A DNA stretch of 64,000 nt from Mycobacterium sp. 852002-51163_SCH5372311 (GTDB lineage: Bacteria > Actinomycetota > Actinomycetes > Mycobacteriales > Mycobacteriaceae). Shown here in pieces: positions 1-8,963 of this stretch. The notes under the pieces are model-generated. The model had not been told where the DNA came from. It saw only the letters and a list, made by a program, of their open reading frames with translations, and did not search any database. The stretch spans positions 62,001 through 126,000 of the forward strand of contig NZ_LZIJ01000109.1 in NCBI RefSeq assembly GCF_001667115.1, written 5' to 3'. How positions within the stretch are numbered: the first letter of the stretch is position 1; the number at the start of each line of letters is the position of its first letter. A program made the position numbers and the translations under genes.

Positions 1-43
1 CTGGCGCTTGGTTCTCAGCAACGGCTGACCGTTCCCGGCGAGC

Positions 44-910
44 CTAATACGTATAGAAGCCTTCGCCGGTCTTGAGGCCGAGCTTGCCCGCATCGACATA
101 CTCCTGCAACAAGTCCCGCACGCTCTTGGGCAGGTACGGGAACTCTTCCGCGTAATGGTTTTCGATGTCGAGCACCACATCCAGGCCGACGATGTCCATC
201 ATTTGAAATGGCCCGGCGGGCACCCCCCAATTGACCTTGAACATCCCGTCGACATCCTCCGGCCGGGCCACACCTTCGGCGACGACGGCGATGCACTCGC
301 GCTTGATGGCCGCCCAGACCCGATTGAAGATGAAGCCGGTGCACTCCTTGCGCGCTTCGAAGGGGTGCACACCAAACTCGGGCAGGACGGTCAACAGGGT
401 GTCCAGCAGGCCGCGGTCGGTCTGGCCGTCCGACATCAGGTCGAGGGCGTTGAACTGCGGGGGCATGTAGAAGTGTGTGTTGCACAAACGTGTTTTGTCG
501 CGGACGTTTTCGGCCATCAGCCGCGACGGGAACGACGACGAGTTGGTCGCGAAGATGGTGTCGGTCGGCGCGGCCCGGTCGATCTCACCCCACAGCGGAA
601 TCTTGATGTCGAGCCTTTCCGGGACGGATTCGACCGCAAGCCAGGCGCCGTCCAGCGCCTCTTCCAGCGACGCCACCCCGATTGCCGTACCCATCTCACC
701 AAAGCCTCTGTCCTGCAAGAGTTTAGGTAGATTCTCAGTCACGTACTGGGTGGCTTCGGCGCGCTGCTCGGCGCGGCGCGCGTAGATCCGCACGGTTCCG
801 CCGCGGCTCGCCAGCATGAGCGCAATGCGACGGCCCAGGGTTCCCGCCCCGATCACCGCGACGGGGCGGTTGCGGATGTCTTCGAAGGTGTAGGTGTACT
901 TGCCAGTCAC
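44..910 (-). CDS. 3-hydroxyacyl-CoA dehydrogenase family protein
   Basis: A 288-residue protein with an N-terminal Rossmann fold. The nucleotide-binding loop is VIGAGTLGRR near residues 18-27, and the NSSSF segment near residue 123 is typical of the NAD-binding domain. The C-terminal half (CTGFIFNRVWAA, then GVPAGPFQMMDIVGLDV) matches the 3HCDH dimerisation domain. Members oxidise 3-hydroxyacyl-CoA to 3-oxoacyl-CoA with NAD+. The start is a GTG (MTGKYTYT). The length fits the short single-function FadB2-type enzymes rather than multifunctional FadB. It stands alone on this strand, separated from the next gene by a palindromic repeat. The substrate cannot be told from sequence. Confidence 0.85.
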   Translation of the reverse strand: MTGKYTYTFEDIRNRPVAVIGAGTLGRRIALMLASRGGTVRIYARRAEQRAEATQYVTENLPKLLQDRGFGEMGTAIGVASLEEALDGAWLAVESVPERLDIKIPLWGEIDRAAPTDTIFATNSSSFPSRLMAENVRDKTRLCNTHFYMPPQFNALDLMSDGQTDRGLLDTLLTVLPEFGVHPFEARKECTGFIFNRVWAAIKRECIAVVAEGVARPEDVDGMFKVNWGVPAGPFQMMDIVGLDVVLDIENHYAEEFPYLPKSVRDLLQEYVDAGKLGLKTGEGFYTY

Positions 911-1012
911 ACGAGCATGCTAAGTCGCCGCATTGCGTCCAGGTCCGTAGCGAGGCAACAAAGACTGGTGATCTGTTGTTTTCAACTGACAACATTCGGA
1001 TTCGCCCAGCTT

Positions 1013-1071
1013 CGAGGGTGCGCTGTTGTACCCAAAAATGCGGCGTGTCGATGTACAAACACGCGCGCTCG
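1013..1071 (-). repeat. Palindromic intergenic repeat (CGAGSGTGCG family), copy A
   Basis: A 59-bp imperfect palindrome. Read on the minus strand it begins CGAGCGCGCGTGTTTGTACA and continues TCGACACGCCGC; the other arm is CGAGGGTGCGCTGTTGTAC. It shares these blocks with copies at 4271-4329 and 57393-57450. It lies between the 3' end of the HMCES gene and the 5' end of the dehydrogenase gene. It may act as a terminator or be a non-autonomous mobile repeat; neither is shown by the sequence alone. Confidence 0.75.
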
Positions 1072-1095
1072 CGGGAGGTGGTGCTTCCGCCACCG

Positions 1096-1860
1096 CTAGA
1101 GCAGCGTGATCTGTTCGGGCTCCGCCTCGGCGGGTTCGAGCAACTCGGGCCCGTTGTTGCGCACGTTATTGACCAGCGTGGACACCTGTCGGAGCTCAAT
1201 GTTCCGGACATCCGGCGGGCGGGCCAGCAACTCCGGATCCAGCGCGGCGTCCGGATCCAGCCAGGTATCCCAATCCGCTTCGGACAGCATCAGCGGCATC
1301 CGGTCGTGGATCTCGGCCAGCTCGCCCACCGCGTCGGTGGTGATGATGGTGCAACTCAGCAGCGGTTGAGCGTCCTTGGCCGGTTTCCACACGGACCACA
1401 AGCCCGCCGCGAACAGCGGCTCGCCATCGCTGCGGTACATGTAGAACGGCGTCTTGCGCGACTTCTTACCGGCGGGGGTATCGGGGTTGGCGCGCCATTC
1501 GTAATAGCCGTCCATCGGCACCAGGCAGCGCTTGGATTTTGCACTCGAACGAAACGCCGGCGAGGTGGTGACCTTGTCCGCGCGCGCATTGATCAGCAGC
1601 GGGCCCTTGCCCTCGGGTGCTCCGTCAGCGCCTGCCTTGGCCCACGGCGGGATCAACCCCCAGCGCATGAGCCGCACGCGACGCGTCGCCTCGTCGTCGG
1701 GTTCGCCATGGCGCTTGACCACGGTTGCGACGGTCGCGGTCGGAGCCACGTTGTAATTGGGCTCGGAAGCCCGTTCCGAGGCTCCCGTCGCCTCGTCAAT
1801 CGCCTTGATCTTCTCGGCCAGCAGGGCCGGGTCGGTGGTGACTGCGAAACGTCCGCACAT
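1096..1860 (-). CDS. SOS response-associated peptidase, HMCES/YedK family
   Basis: Encodes 254 residues starting MCGRF. Cys2 is the conserved nucleophile that crosslinks to abasic sites in single-stranded DNA after the initiator Met is removed. Other family signatures are visible: [23 protein letters not shown] (substrate loop), [11 protein letters not shown] and the EIHDRMP histidine. The family shields abasic sites during replication and can release itself. The start at 1860 is chosen because Cys must be residue 2; a longer open frame to 1938 would bury it. The gene is divergent from aroA with 44 bp between starts. It corresponds to Rv3226c of M. tuberculosis. Confidence 0.92.
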   Translation of the reverse strand: MCGRFAVTTDPALLAEKIKAIDEATGASERASEPNYNVAPTATVATVVKRHGEPDDEATRRVRLMRWGLIPPWAKAGADGAPEGKGPLLINARADKVTTSPAFRSSAKSKRCLVPMDGYYEWRANPDTPAGKKSRKTPFYMYRSDGEPLFAAGLWSVWKPAKDAQPLLSCTIITTDAVGELAEIHDRMPLMLSEADWDTWLDPDAALDPELLARPPDVRNIELRQVSTLVNNVRNNGPELLEPAEAEPEQITLL

Positions 1861-1904
1861 GTCTCCATGGTGGCAGAGCCGGCCGAACAGGCGATGATGG
1901 ACCA

Positions 1905-3272
1905 GTGAGCGCATGGCAGGCCCCGTCAACGTCGGCACCTGTGCACGCGACGGTGACGGTCCCGGGCTCGAAGTCCCAGACCAACCGGACGCTAATCCTC
2001 GCGGCGCTGGCAGCCGGGCAGGGCCAAGGCACGTCGACCATCTCCGGTGCGCTGCGCAGCCGGGACACCGACCTGATGATCGGGGCGCTGAGGACGCTGG
2101 GCTTGCAGGTCGACGGGGATGGATCCGAGCTCACGGTGAGCGGCGAAATCCAGCCCGGCCCGCACGCGCGAGTGGACTGCGGCCTGGCCGGCACGGTTTT
2201 GCGTTTCGTCCCGCCGCTGGCCGCGCTGAGCGCCGCCCCGGTCACCTTCGACGGCGACGAACAGGCCAGGGCCCGGCCCATCGCACCGCTGCTGGACGCG
2301 CTGCGCGGTCTCGGTGTTCCCGTCGACGGGACGGGACTGCCGTTCCAGGTTCAGGGCAGCGGGGAGGTCACCGGCGGGACGGTGATGATCGACGCGTCCG
2401 CGTCGTCGCAATTCGTGTCCGGCCTGCTTTTGTGTGGTGGGTCGTTCACCCAGGGCCTGACGGTGCAGCACACCGGCGCGGCGTTGCCGTCGGCGCCGCA
2501 CATCGCGATGACGGTGGCGATGCTGCGGCAGGCCGGCGTCGACGTCGACGACTCGGCAGACCACCGCTGGCAGGTTCGCCCGGGTGTGGTCAAAGCCCGG
2601 CATTGGGACGTTGAACCCGATCTGACCAACGCTGTCGCATTCCTGGCGGCGGCGGTGGTGACCGGCGGCACCGTGCGCATCACCGGCTGGCCGGCGGCCA
2701 GCGTCCAACCCGCCGATCACATCCTCGACATCCTGCGCAAGCTGAACGCCGTTGTCACCCAAACTGATTCGTATCTCGAGGTACAGGGCTCAGCCGGCTA
2801 CAGCGGGTTGGAAGTCGACCTGCGCGCCGTCGGCGAACTCACGCCGTCGGTGGCCGCGCTCGCGGCACTGGCCGCGCCCGGATCGGTGTCCCGGCTGACC
2901 GGCATCGCCCATCTGCGCGGCCATGAAACCGACCGGCTCGCCGCACTGAGCACCGAAATCAACCGCCTGGGCGGCGACTGCCGGGAGACGACCGACGGCC
3001 TGGAGATCACCGCGACGCCGCTGCGACCAGGTGCCTGGCGTGCCTATGCCGATCACCGGATGGCGATGGCCGGGGCCATCGTCGGACTGCGGGTGGCCGG
3101 AGTCGAAGTCGACGACATCGCCGCCACCACCAAAACGCTGCCGCAATTTCCGCGACTGTGGGCCGAAATGGTCACGTCCGGCGACGATGCGGACGGCCAT
3201 GGCAGCCCGCGGTGGGGGCACCTCCCGCTTGCGGGAGAGAGCCGCACAATCCAACCGGGATCCGGCGATTGA
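1905..3272 (+). CDS. aroA: 3-phosphoshikimate 1-carboxyvinyltransferase (EPSP synthase)
   Basis: A 455-residue EPSP synthase, which transfers enolpyruvate from PEP to shikimate-3-phosphate in aromatic amino-acid synthesis. Motifs are PGSKSQTNR near residue 20 (shikimate phosphate binding), [35 protein letters not shown] and [11 protein letters not shown]. It starts with GTG at 1905. The last 25 or so residues are encoded by a hairpin-containing repeat (3212-3237) and look unlike the body of the enzyme, so the tail was probably replaced by repeat insertion. The stop codon overlaps the rsgA start, which suggests co-transcription with translational coupling. Confidence 0.96.
   Translation: MSAWQAPSTSAPVHATVTVPGSKSQTNRTLILAALAAGQGQGTSTISGALRSRDTDLMIGALRTLGLQVDGDGSELTVSGEIQPGPHARVDCGLAGTVLRFVPPLAALSAAPVTFDGDEQARARPIAPLLDALRGLGVPVDGTGLPFQVQGSGEVTGGTVMIDASASSQFVSGLLLCGGSFTQGLTVQHTGAALPSAPHIAMTVAMLRQAGVDVDDSADHRWQVRPGVVKARHWDVEPDLTNAVAFLAAAVVTGGTVRITGWPAASVQPADHILDILRKLNAVVTQTDSYLEVQGSAGYSGLEVDLRAVGELTPSVAALAALAAPGSVSRLTGIAHLRGHETDRLAALSTEINRLGGDCRETTDGLEITATPLRPGAWRAYADHRMAMAGAIVGLRVAGVEVDDIAATTKTLPQFPRLWAEMVTSGDDADGHGSPRWGHLPLAGESRTIQPGSGD
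3212..3243 (+). repeat. Short hairpin repeat inside the 3' end of aroA
   Basis: This segment contains a perfect 7-bp stem, CTCCCGC-TT-GCGGGAG (3222-3237), preceded by GTGGGGGCAC. From memory, closely similar sequences are scattered through mycobacterial genomes, mostly between genes. Here it lies in frame inside aroA and encodes part of its C-terminal tail. The boundaries are approximate. Confidence 0.5.
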
Positions 3273-4261
3273 GGCCCGGCGACTACGACGAGTCTGACGT
3301 CAAGGTCCGTTCCGGCAGAGGCTCGCGGCCCCGCACCAAAACCCGCCCGGAACACGCCGACGCCGAATCGGCGATGGTGGTCAGTGTCGACCGGGGCCGT
3401 TGGGGATGCGTGCTGGGCGGGGATCCCGATCGGCGGGTGACGGCCATGCGGGCGCGCGAGCTGGGACGCACCCCGATCGTCGTCGGCGACGACGTTGACG
3501 TGGTCGGCGACCTGTCCGGACGGACGGACACCCTGGCCCGCATCGTGCGGCGGGGTCCGCGACGAACGGTGTTGCGGCGCACCGCCGATGACACCGACCC
3601 GACCGAGCGGGTGGTTGTCGCCAATGCCGACCAGCTGCTGATCGTGGTGGCGCTGGCTGACCCGCCGCCGCGCACCGGTCTGGTGGACCGGACCCTGATC
3701 GCCGCCTATGCGGGCGGTCTGACGCCGATCCTGTGTCTGACAAAGACGGACCTGGCCCCGCCGGAGCCGTTTGCGGCACATTTCGTAGACCTGGACCTGA
3801 CGGTGGTCAGCGCGGGGGTCGACGATCCCTTGCTCGCGGTGGCCGACCTGCTCGACGACAAGATCACCGTGCTGCTCGGCCACTCCGGCGTCGGCAAGTC
3901 GACGTTGGTGAATCGCCTTGTGCCCGAAGCGGATCGGGCTGTCGGAGAAGTTACCGACATCGGCCGGGGCCGGCACACCTCGACGCAGTCGGTCGCTATT
4001 CCCTTAGGAGGCCCCGGGGCTCCGGCGGGCTGGGTGATCGACACCCCGGGCATTCGCTCGTTCGGGTTGGCCCACATCGAACCCGACGATGTGCTGATGG
4101 CGTTCTCAGATCTGGCCGCAGCGACACAGGACTGCCCGCGGGGCTGCGGACACATGGGGCCGCCGGCCGATCCCGAATGCGCGCTGGACATGCTGTCGGG
4201 GCCCGCGGAGCGCCGGGTCGCCGCGGCGCGGCGGCTGCTGGCCGCGCTCAGGGAGAGCTGA
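3269..4261 (+). CDS. rsgA: Ribosome small subunit-dependent GTPase A
   Basis: A 330-residue circularly permuted GTPase that checks late 30S subunit maturation. An N-terminal OB-like domain is followed by the permuted G domain: G4 LTKTDL near 158, P-loop GHSGVGKST near 206, and DTPG near 263. The C-terminal zinc domain has CPRGCGHMG near 289-297. The start is TTG at 3269, which overlaps the aroA stop TGA at 3270-3272; the resulting length equals the M. tuberculosis orthologue Rv3228 as I recall it. A longer frame opens upstream inside aroA, but its residues do not look like family sequence. Confidence 0.93.
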   Translation: MRPGDYDESDVKVRSGRGSRPRTKTRPEHADAESAMVVSVDRGRWGCVLGGDPDRRVTAMRARELGRTPIVVGDDVDVVGDLSGRTDTLARIVRRGPRRTVLRRTADDTDPTERVVVANADQLLIVVALADPPPRTGLVDRTLIAAYAGGLTPILCLTKTDLAPPEPFAAHFVDLDLTVVSAGVDDPLLAVADLLDDKITVLLGHSGVGKSTLVNRLVPEADRAVGEVTDIGRGRHTSTQSVAIPLGGPGAPAGWVIDTPGIRSFGLAHIEPDDVLMAFSDLAAATQDCPRGCGHMGPPADPECALDMLSGPAERRVAAARRLLAALRES

Positions 4262-4270
4262 ACCGCCTGC

Positions 4271-4329
4271 CGAGGGTGCGTGTTTGTACAGTGACACGCC
4301 GCGAAATGGCGTGCATTTGCGCACCCTCG
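4271..4329 (+). repeat. Palindromic intergenic repeat (CGAGSGTGCG family), copy B
   Basis: A 59-bp palindrome with perfect 10-bp outer arms (CGAGGGTGCG ... CGCACCCTCG) and the shared inner block TGTTTGTACA followed by GACACGCCGC. It begins 9 bp after the rsgA stop and ends just before the stop of the convergent HxlR gene. It is placed where a bidirectional terminator would be expected. Confidence 0.8.
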
Positions 4330-4331
4330 CG

Positions 4332-4799
4332 CTAACGGGCCAACCGCATACCGAGCTCTTCGTGTGGCACCAGATGGCCGTCCGCGCAGCGGATTTCGAC
4401 GTCAGCGTCGGCGCCACAGCCCAGGTGTGTCAGCCGCAACCGATGACGGCCCGGCAGGTGGCGTTGGCCCCACTGGAACATCGCCCACACCACCGGCATG
4501 AACTCGATTCCGGCCTCGGTGAGCACATACTCCTCGCGGCTGCGCTGACCCGGCTCTTGGTAGGGTCGGCGCCGCAGCAGCCCGATGTCGACCAGTTCGG
4601 CCAGCCGCGCGGCGGCGGCGGCCTTGGTGATGCCGACCCGCCGGGCGAAGTCGTCGAACCGGGTGGTGCCGTAGTACGCCTCGCGCATGATGAGCATCGC
4701 CGATTTGGTGCCGACGACCGTCATGGTCTTCTCGATCGCGCACTCCCCGACCGCCGACCACGCATCGCGGTCGGCCAGTCGCCCTTGCAGCATTGTCAC
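4332..4799 (-). CDS. HxlR-family winged-helix transcriptional regulator
   Basis: About 155 residues with a winged-helix domain near residues 15-105: the TKSAMLIMREAYYGTTRFDDFARRVGI region, the helix ITKAAAAARLAELVDIG and the wing RRRPYQEPGQRSREEYVLT. HxlR proteins bind DNA as dimers and often control redox or catabolic genes next door. GTG at 4799 is chosen because a gggaggg Shine-Dalgarno sits 8 nt upstream; GTG 4808 and ATG 4793 are alternatives. It faces the thiolase gene, and a perfect inverted repeat lies in the shared promoter region, so control of that cluster is a reasonable inference. Confidence 0.85.
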   Translation of the reverse strand: MTMLQGRLADRDAWSAVGECAIEKTMTVVGTKSAMLIMREAYYGTTRFDDFARRVGITKAAAAARLAELVDIGLLRRRPYQEPGQRSREEYVLTEAGIEFMPVVWAMFQWGQRHLPGRHRLRLTHLGCGADADVEIRCADGHLVPHEELGMRLAR

Positions 4800-4831
4800 G
4801 GAGATCACCCTCCCATCTGGGTTGCATCAAG

Positions 4832-4858
4832 TATACCCAGGTGCTATAGCTGGGTATA
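4832..4858. promoter_or_regulatory. Palindromic operator between HxlR gene and thiolase gene
   Basis: A perfect 9-bp inverted repeat, TATACCCAG-N9-CTGGGTATA, lies 30 bp before the thiolase start and 33 bp before the HxlR start. It is the only strong palindrome in the divergent promoter region. HxlR dimers are known to bind inverted repeats of this general size. Binding is inferred, not shown. Confidence 0.7.
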
Positions 4859-4887
4859 GCAGTAAATACTCAGCTCAAGGAGGAGCC

Positions 4888-6060
4888 ATGGCTCGTGACG
4901 CCGTCATCGTCGGCGCTGTCCGTACCCCCGTCGGCAAGGGCAAGGCCAGTGGCGCCCTGCACGACGTGCTGCCGGCCGACCTGCTGGCGCACAGTTTGCG
5001 CGAACTCGTGGCACGTACGGGTGTAGATCCGGCACACATCGACGACGTCATTGCCGGCGCCGTTACCCAGGCCGGTGACCAGGCGGCGAACATCGCGCGT
5101 AATGCCCTGCTGGGAGCCGGATTCCCGGAATCGGTGCCCGGCACCACCGTCGACCGGCAGTGCGGCAGCAGCCAGCAGGCCATCAGCTTCGCCGCTCATG
5201 GTGTGATCGCCGGCGCCTACGACCTGGTGATCGCGGGCGGCGTGGAATCGATGAGCCGGGTACCGATGGGGACCTCGGTGCTGCCGGGCAGCAACCCGTT
5301 CGGCGACGACATGACCCGGCGCTACCCCGACGGCCTGGTGCCACAGGGCATCAGCGCCGAACTGATCGCCGCAAAGTGGGGCCTTTCCCGTGGCCAGCTC
5401 GACGAGTTCTCCGCGGCCAGCCATGAGAAGGCCGCCGCGGCCACCAAAGACGGACTGTTCGACAACGAGCTGCTTCCGATCGCCGGACTCACCACCGATG
5501 AGATCATCCGGCCCGGCACGACGGTCGAGACGCTGGCCGCGCTGCAGCCCGCCTTTTACAGCGAAGCGGTGAAAGAGCGCTTCCCGCAGATCAATTGGCT
5601 GATCACCCCGGGCAACTCCTCGCCGCTTTCCGACGGCAGCGCCGCTGTCCTGGTCACCACCAGCGGGGTGGCCAAGAAGCTGGGCCTGCGCCCGCTCGCC
5701 CGTATTCACACCACCACGGCCGTCGGCTCGGACCCGCTGTACATGCTGACCGGCGTCATCCCCGCCACCGAAAGGGTGCTGCACCGAGCTGGATTGACGC
5801 TGGCCGACATCGATCTGTTCGAGGTCAACGAGGCATTCGCTCCCGTGGTGCTGGCCTGGGCGAAGGACACTGGCGCGGATCTCGCCAAGACCAACGTCAA
5901 CGGTGGAGCTATCGCGATCGGCCACCCACTGGGCGCCAGCGGCGCACGCATCATGACCACGCTCGTCAACGCGCTCGAGCAGCGGGGCGGACGCTACGGG
6001 CTGCAGACGATGTGCGAGGGCGGCGGCATGGCCAACGCCACGATCATCGAGCGTGTCTGA
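4888..6060 (+). CDS. Acetyl-CoA acetyltransferase (thiolase)
   Basis: A 390-residue thiolase. The acylated cysteine is Cys92 in DRQCGSSQQA. The C-terminal catalytic elements are GGAIAIGHPLGASG (His346) and the base Cys376 in QTMCEGGGMAN. It starts at ATG 4888 behind a clear caaggagg Shine-Dalgarno. Thiolases either split 3-ketoacyl-CoA or condense two acyl-CoA molecules; the sequence does not decide which. It is the first gene of a block running through the NmrA-like gene, nitrilase and DUF302 gene, downstream of a palindromic operator. Confidence 0.93.
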   Translation: MARDAVIVGAVRTPVGKGKASGALHDVLPADLLAHSLRELVARTGVDPAHIDDVIAGAVTQAGDQAANIARNALLGAGFPESVPGTTVDRQCGSSQQAISFAAHGVIAGAYDLVIAGGVESMSRVPMGTSVLPGSNPFGDDMTRRYPDGLVPQGISAELIAAKWGLSRGQLDEFSAASHEKAAAATKDGLFDNELLPIAGLTTDEIIRPGTTVETLAALQPAFYSEAVKERFPQINWLITPGNSSPLSDGSAAVLVTTSGVAKKLGLRPLARIHTTTAVGSDPLYMLTGVIPATERVLHRAGLTLADIDLFEVNEAFAPVVLAWAKDTGADLAKTNVNGGAIAIGHPLGASGARIMTTLVNALEQRGGRYGLQTMCEGGGMANATIIERV

Positions 6061-6085
6061 CGCGCGCTGAACAGAAAGCGACCAA

Positions 6086-7174
6086 ATGTCATCTCACACC
6101 ACCTCCAAAATCTTTGTCGTAGGCGGCACCGGAGCCCAGGGCATCCCCGTCATCCGTGCCCTGGTCACCGACCAGAAATACTCCGTTCGCTTCCTCACCC
6201 GCGACGCCGGCTCTCGACGCGCCAAGGAACTGCTCGCGCTCGACAACGTCTCCGTCCTGGAGGGCTCCTTCGCGGATGAAGCCATCCTGCGGGAAGGATT
6301 TCGCGGTTGCGACGGCGCATTTATCAACATCGACGGGTTCAATACCGGCGAGAAGACCGAGATCTACTGGGCGATACGCAGCTACGAGATAGCCATCGAA
6401 GAAGGAATCAAATTCTTCGTGTATGGAAACCTCGACTACGGGCTCAAAAAGTCAGGTTATGACTCTCAGTTCCGCACCGGCCACTATGACGGCAAGGGCC
6501 GTGTGGGTGAGTGGATCTTGTTTCAGAATCAGGAGAACAGCAATCGGATGGGAGCAGCGGTCTTCACGACCGGTCCGTACATCGAGATGGTGATTTCGCC
6601 GGGGACCCCCATGGCGCCTACCGTGGAGGACGGTGTCTTGACCTGGCGAGTTCCGCTCGGTGAGGGAACTGTTCCGCACGTATCGCTGGAGGATTGCGGA
6701 TATTACGTCCGCTGGCTCTTCGACCATCCCGAGCGCGCGAACGGCATGGACCTCGAAGTCGCCGTTGAACACATCGCCTACGCGGATCTTGCCGCGGCGT
6801 TCGAAAAAGTCACCGGGCATCCGGCCCGATACGTCGACACCGATTTGCAGACGTACTGGCGCACAGGTCCGCTCAGTGCTGTCGCAGACATGCCCGCCGG
6901 GTACAACGCTGACCCAGATGACAAGAGCACCATGAGCATCCGCGACAACTTCACGGGGTTCTGGAATCTTTGGAAGTACGGAATCGTCAAGCGAGATTAC
7001 GCCTTGCTCGACGAGATTCACCCGACTCGGATCAAAACTGCTGAGGAGTGGTTCACCAGAGCAGACCAGGTGGGAAGAGAGCTGGGGAAGGGCGGTCTTT
7101 GGGAGCGGGTTCAACCGGACAACTGGCGTCCGATTCTCAAGGTTGGTGAGGATAGGAGGACAGGGAAGTTGTAG
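6086..7174 (+). CDS. NmrA-like NAD(P)-binding protein
   Basis: A 362-residue atypical short-chain dehydrogenase of the NmrA type. The nucleotide-binding loop is VVGGTGAQGIPVIRAL near residues 11-26, followed by VRFLTRDAGS (a site that often contacts the NADP phosphate) and VLEGSFADEAILREGFRGCDGAF. NmrA relatives act as redox sensors or reductases; the catalytic Tyr/Lys pair is not obvious, so enzyme activity is uncertain. Codon use is visibly less GC-rich than in the flanking genes (for example ATC AAA TTC TTC GTG TAT GGA AAC). Together with a thiolase relic just downstream, this suggests that the gene arrived by transfer or local rearrangement. Confidence 0.8.
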   Translation: MSSHTTSKIFVVGGTGAQGIPVIRALVTDQKYSVRFLTRDAGSRRAKELLALDNVSVLEGSFADEAILREGFRGCDGAFINIDGFNTGEKTEIYWAIRSYEIAIEEGIKFFVYGNLDYGLKKSGYDSQFRTGHYDGKGRVGEWILFQNQENSNRMGAAVFTTGPYIEMVISPGTPMAPTVEDGVLTWRVPLGEGTVPHVSLEDCGYYVRWLFDHPERANGMDLEVAVEHIAYADLAAAFEKVTGHPARYVDTDLQTYWRTGPLSAVADMPAGYNADPDDKSTMSIRDNFTGFWNLWKYGIVKRDYALLDEIHPTRIKTAEEWFTRADQVGRELGKGGLWERVQPDNWRPILKVGEDRRTGKL

Positions 7175-7236
7175 GTCGGACCATCGGTCCCCCGCCTGAA
7201 CGACACTGGTAGGCAATCGGTTTCAATCTTCCAGCC

Positions 7237-7349
7237 ATCATGACGACACTTGTCCACGCGGTGAAACAGCGCGGATGGCACTATGGTTTGCAGACAATGT
7301 AGAACGCGGCTGGAGGGCCAACGCCACCATCGTCGAACGGCTCGATTAG
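7237..7349 (+). pseudogene. 3' relic of a second thiolase gene
   Basis: The segment translates as [21 protein letters not shown], then a stop in place of the catalytic Cys codon, then, after a one-base shift, [10 protein letters not shown] and a stop. It aligns with the last 37 residues of the intact thiolase upstream (IMTTLVNALEQRGGRYGLQTM ... ANATIIERV). The DNA differs at many positions, mostly third codon positions, so it descends from a paralogue rather than a recent duplication. No other part of that gene was found. It lies directly before the nitrilase Shine-Dalgarno. Confidence 0.8.
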
Positions 7350-7363
7350 AAGGGAGCGGCGCG

Positions 7364-8341
7364 ATGAGTGTAATCCGCGCTGCTGCAGTACAACTCAGCC
7401 CGGTGCTGTACAGCCGGGAGGGCACGGTGGAGAAGGTGATCACCAAGATCGAGCAGTTGGGTTCCCAGGGCGTGCAGTTTGCGACGTTCCCGGAGACGGT
7501 GATCCCCTACTACCCGTACTTCGCCTTCATCCAGCGCCCGTACGAGATGCGTTCGGAACAGCTGCGGCTCATCGATCAGGCGGTGACGATCCCTTCGGCG
7601 GAGGTCGACGCAATCAGCGCGGCCGCCGGTTCTGCCCGCATGGTGGTGTCCGTCGGGATCAACGAACGCGACGGCGGCTCGCTGTACAACACACAGTTGT
7701 TGTTCGACGCCGATGGCGCCCTGATCCAGCGCCGGCGCAAAACCACACCCACCTACCACGAACGGATGATCTGGGGCCAGGGCGACGGCAGCGGACTCCG
7801 TGCCGTAGACAGCGCGGTAGGACGTATTGGACAGTTGGCGTGCTGGGAGCACTACAACCCGTTGGCCCGGTATGCACTGATCGCCGATGGCGAGCAGATC
7901 CACTCCAGCATGTTCCCAGGATCATTTGGTGGTGAGTTGTTCGCTCAACAGGCGGAGATCAGTGCGCGCAATCACGCACTCGAATCGGGCGCGTTCGTCG
8001 TGAATGCCACCGCATGGCTGGACACCGATCAGCGTGCGCAGATCGCGGCCGACACGAATAGTCCTACCGCCCCCGTGTCTGGGGGGTTCTTCACCGCGAT
8101 CATCTCGCCGCACGGCGAGTTTCTGGGCGAGCCAAAGCGATCTGGCGAGGGCGAGGTGATAGCCGACCTCGACCTCTCGTTGATCAACGTCAGGAAAATC
8201 CTCATGGACGCCAGCGGCCACTACAGCCGGCCCGAACTGCTCAGCTTGATGGTGGACCGCACCCCGGCTGCGCATCTGCACGAGCGTTTCGAGCGCCCTC
8301 TGGAGGGAGCACCAGAACATGCCGACGATATCCGCATCTGA
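7364..8341 (+). CDS. Nitrilase / carbon-nitrogen hydrolase
   Basis: A 325-residue nitrilase-superfamily enzyme with the full Glu-Lys-Cys triad: Glu44 (FPETVIP), Lys126 ([11 protein letters not shown]) and Cys160 (LACWEHYNP). CWEHYNP and FPET fit true nitrilases (branch 1), which hydrolyse nitriles to acids and ammonia, rather than amidases. The start is ATG 7364 behind gaaggga. It overlaps the following DUF302 gene by 23 bp. It may belong to a Nit1-type nitrilase cluster, but the partners known for such clusters (radical SAM, GNAT, AIR-synthase-like genes) are not seen here. The substrate is unknown. Confidence 0.9.
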   Translation: MSVIRAAAVQLSPVLYSREGTVEKVITKIEQLGSQGVQFATFPETVIPYYPYFAFIQRPYEMRSEQLRLIDQAVTIPSAEVDAISAAAGSARMVVSVGINERDGGSLYNTQLLFDADGALIQRRRKTTPTYHERMIWGQGDGSGLRAVDSAVGRIGQLACWEHYNPLARYALIADGEQIHSSMFPGSFGGELFAQQAEISARNHALESGAFVVNATAWLDTDQRAQIAADTNSPTAPVSGGFFTAIISPHGEFLGEPKRSGEGEVIADLDLSLINVRKILMDASGHYSRPELLSLMVDRTPAAHLHERFERPLEGAPEHADDIRI

Positions 8342-8840
8342 ACCGCACGAATTCCGCTTCGACGGCGTGCGGTTGCGCTACGACAGCACGAAGAGTTACG
8401 ACCAACTTGTCGCCGCGCTGCTTGCCGATATCGGCGAGCTGCCCGTCCCGCTCGAAGACTCCCTTACCGCGGCAAACGACTGGGAGTCGTATCAGCGGGA
8501 GGTCGAATCCCACGTCGGGCCGAGCGGATTCATGTTATTCAAGCTGTTCGACCATGGCGCCTGGATCCAAAAGGCCGGCATCGATCGCAAGGTCTTACGC
8601 GTCATCCTGGGCAATCCGCTCATCGCGATTACCATGCTGCGCCACGACGTGACGGCGGGATTGTTCGCACCGGTCGAAGTGCTGCTGGCCGATGAGAGCG
8701 ACCACAGCAGTCTGACCTATGTCAAGCCGTCGTCGCTGATGGTCTTGGAAAAGGACGCGGAGCACAATCCGGAACTGCTAAGCGCCGCAGAGGAACTCGA
8801 CGCCAAGTTGGCCGCTCTCGCCGCGAAGGTGGCAACCTGA
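8319..8840 (+). CDS. DUF302-like protein
   Basis: A 173-residue soluble protein that overlaps the nitrilase 3' end. Residues 10-60 hold [33 protein letters not shown]; the middle, [26 protein letters not shown], and then [34 protein letters not shown] and [11 protein letters not shown] match the DUF302 fold (TT1751-like). No catalytic motif can be named and the function is unknown. The overlap makes translational coupling with the nitrilase likely. Confidence 0.8.
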   Translation: MPTISASEPHEFRFDGVRLRYDSTKSYDQLVAALLADIGELPVPLEDSLTAANDWESYQREVESHVGPSGFMLFKLFDHGAWIQKAGIDRKVLRVILGNPLIAITMLRHDVTAGLFAPVEVLLADESDHSSLTYVKPSSLMVLEKDAEHNPELLSAAEELDAKLAALAAKVAT

Positions 8841-8963
8841 GCCTCCGCTATGGTGTGCCTTCCCAGTGCTTGGCAAGCGGGATGCCGGAAGCGCTATTGC
8901 CGCTGACTTTGATAAGCCTTCGCTTGCTGGCGTGACCGACGGATATGCGCTTCGCTGGGCGAC

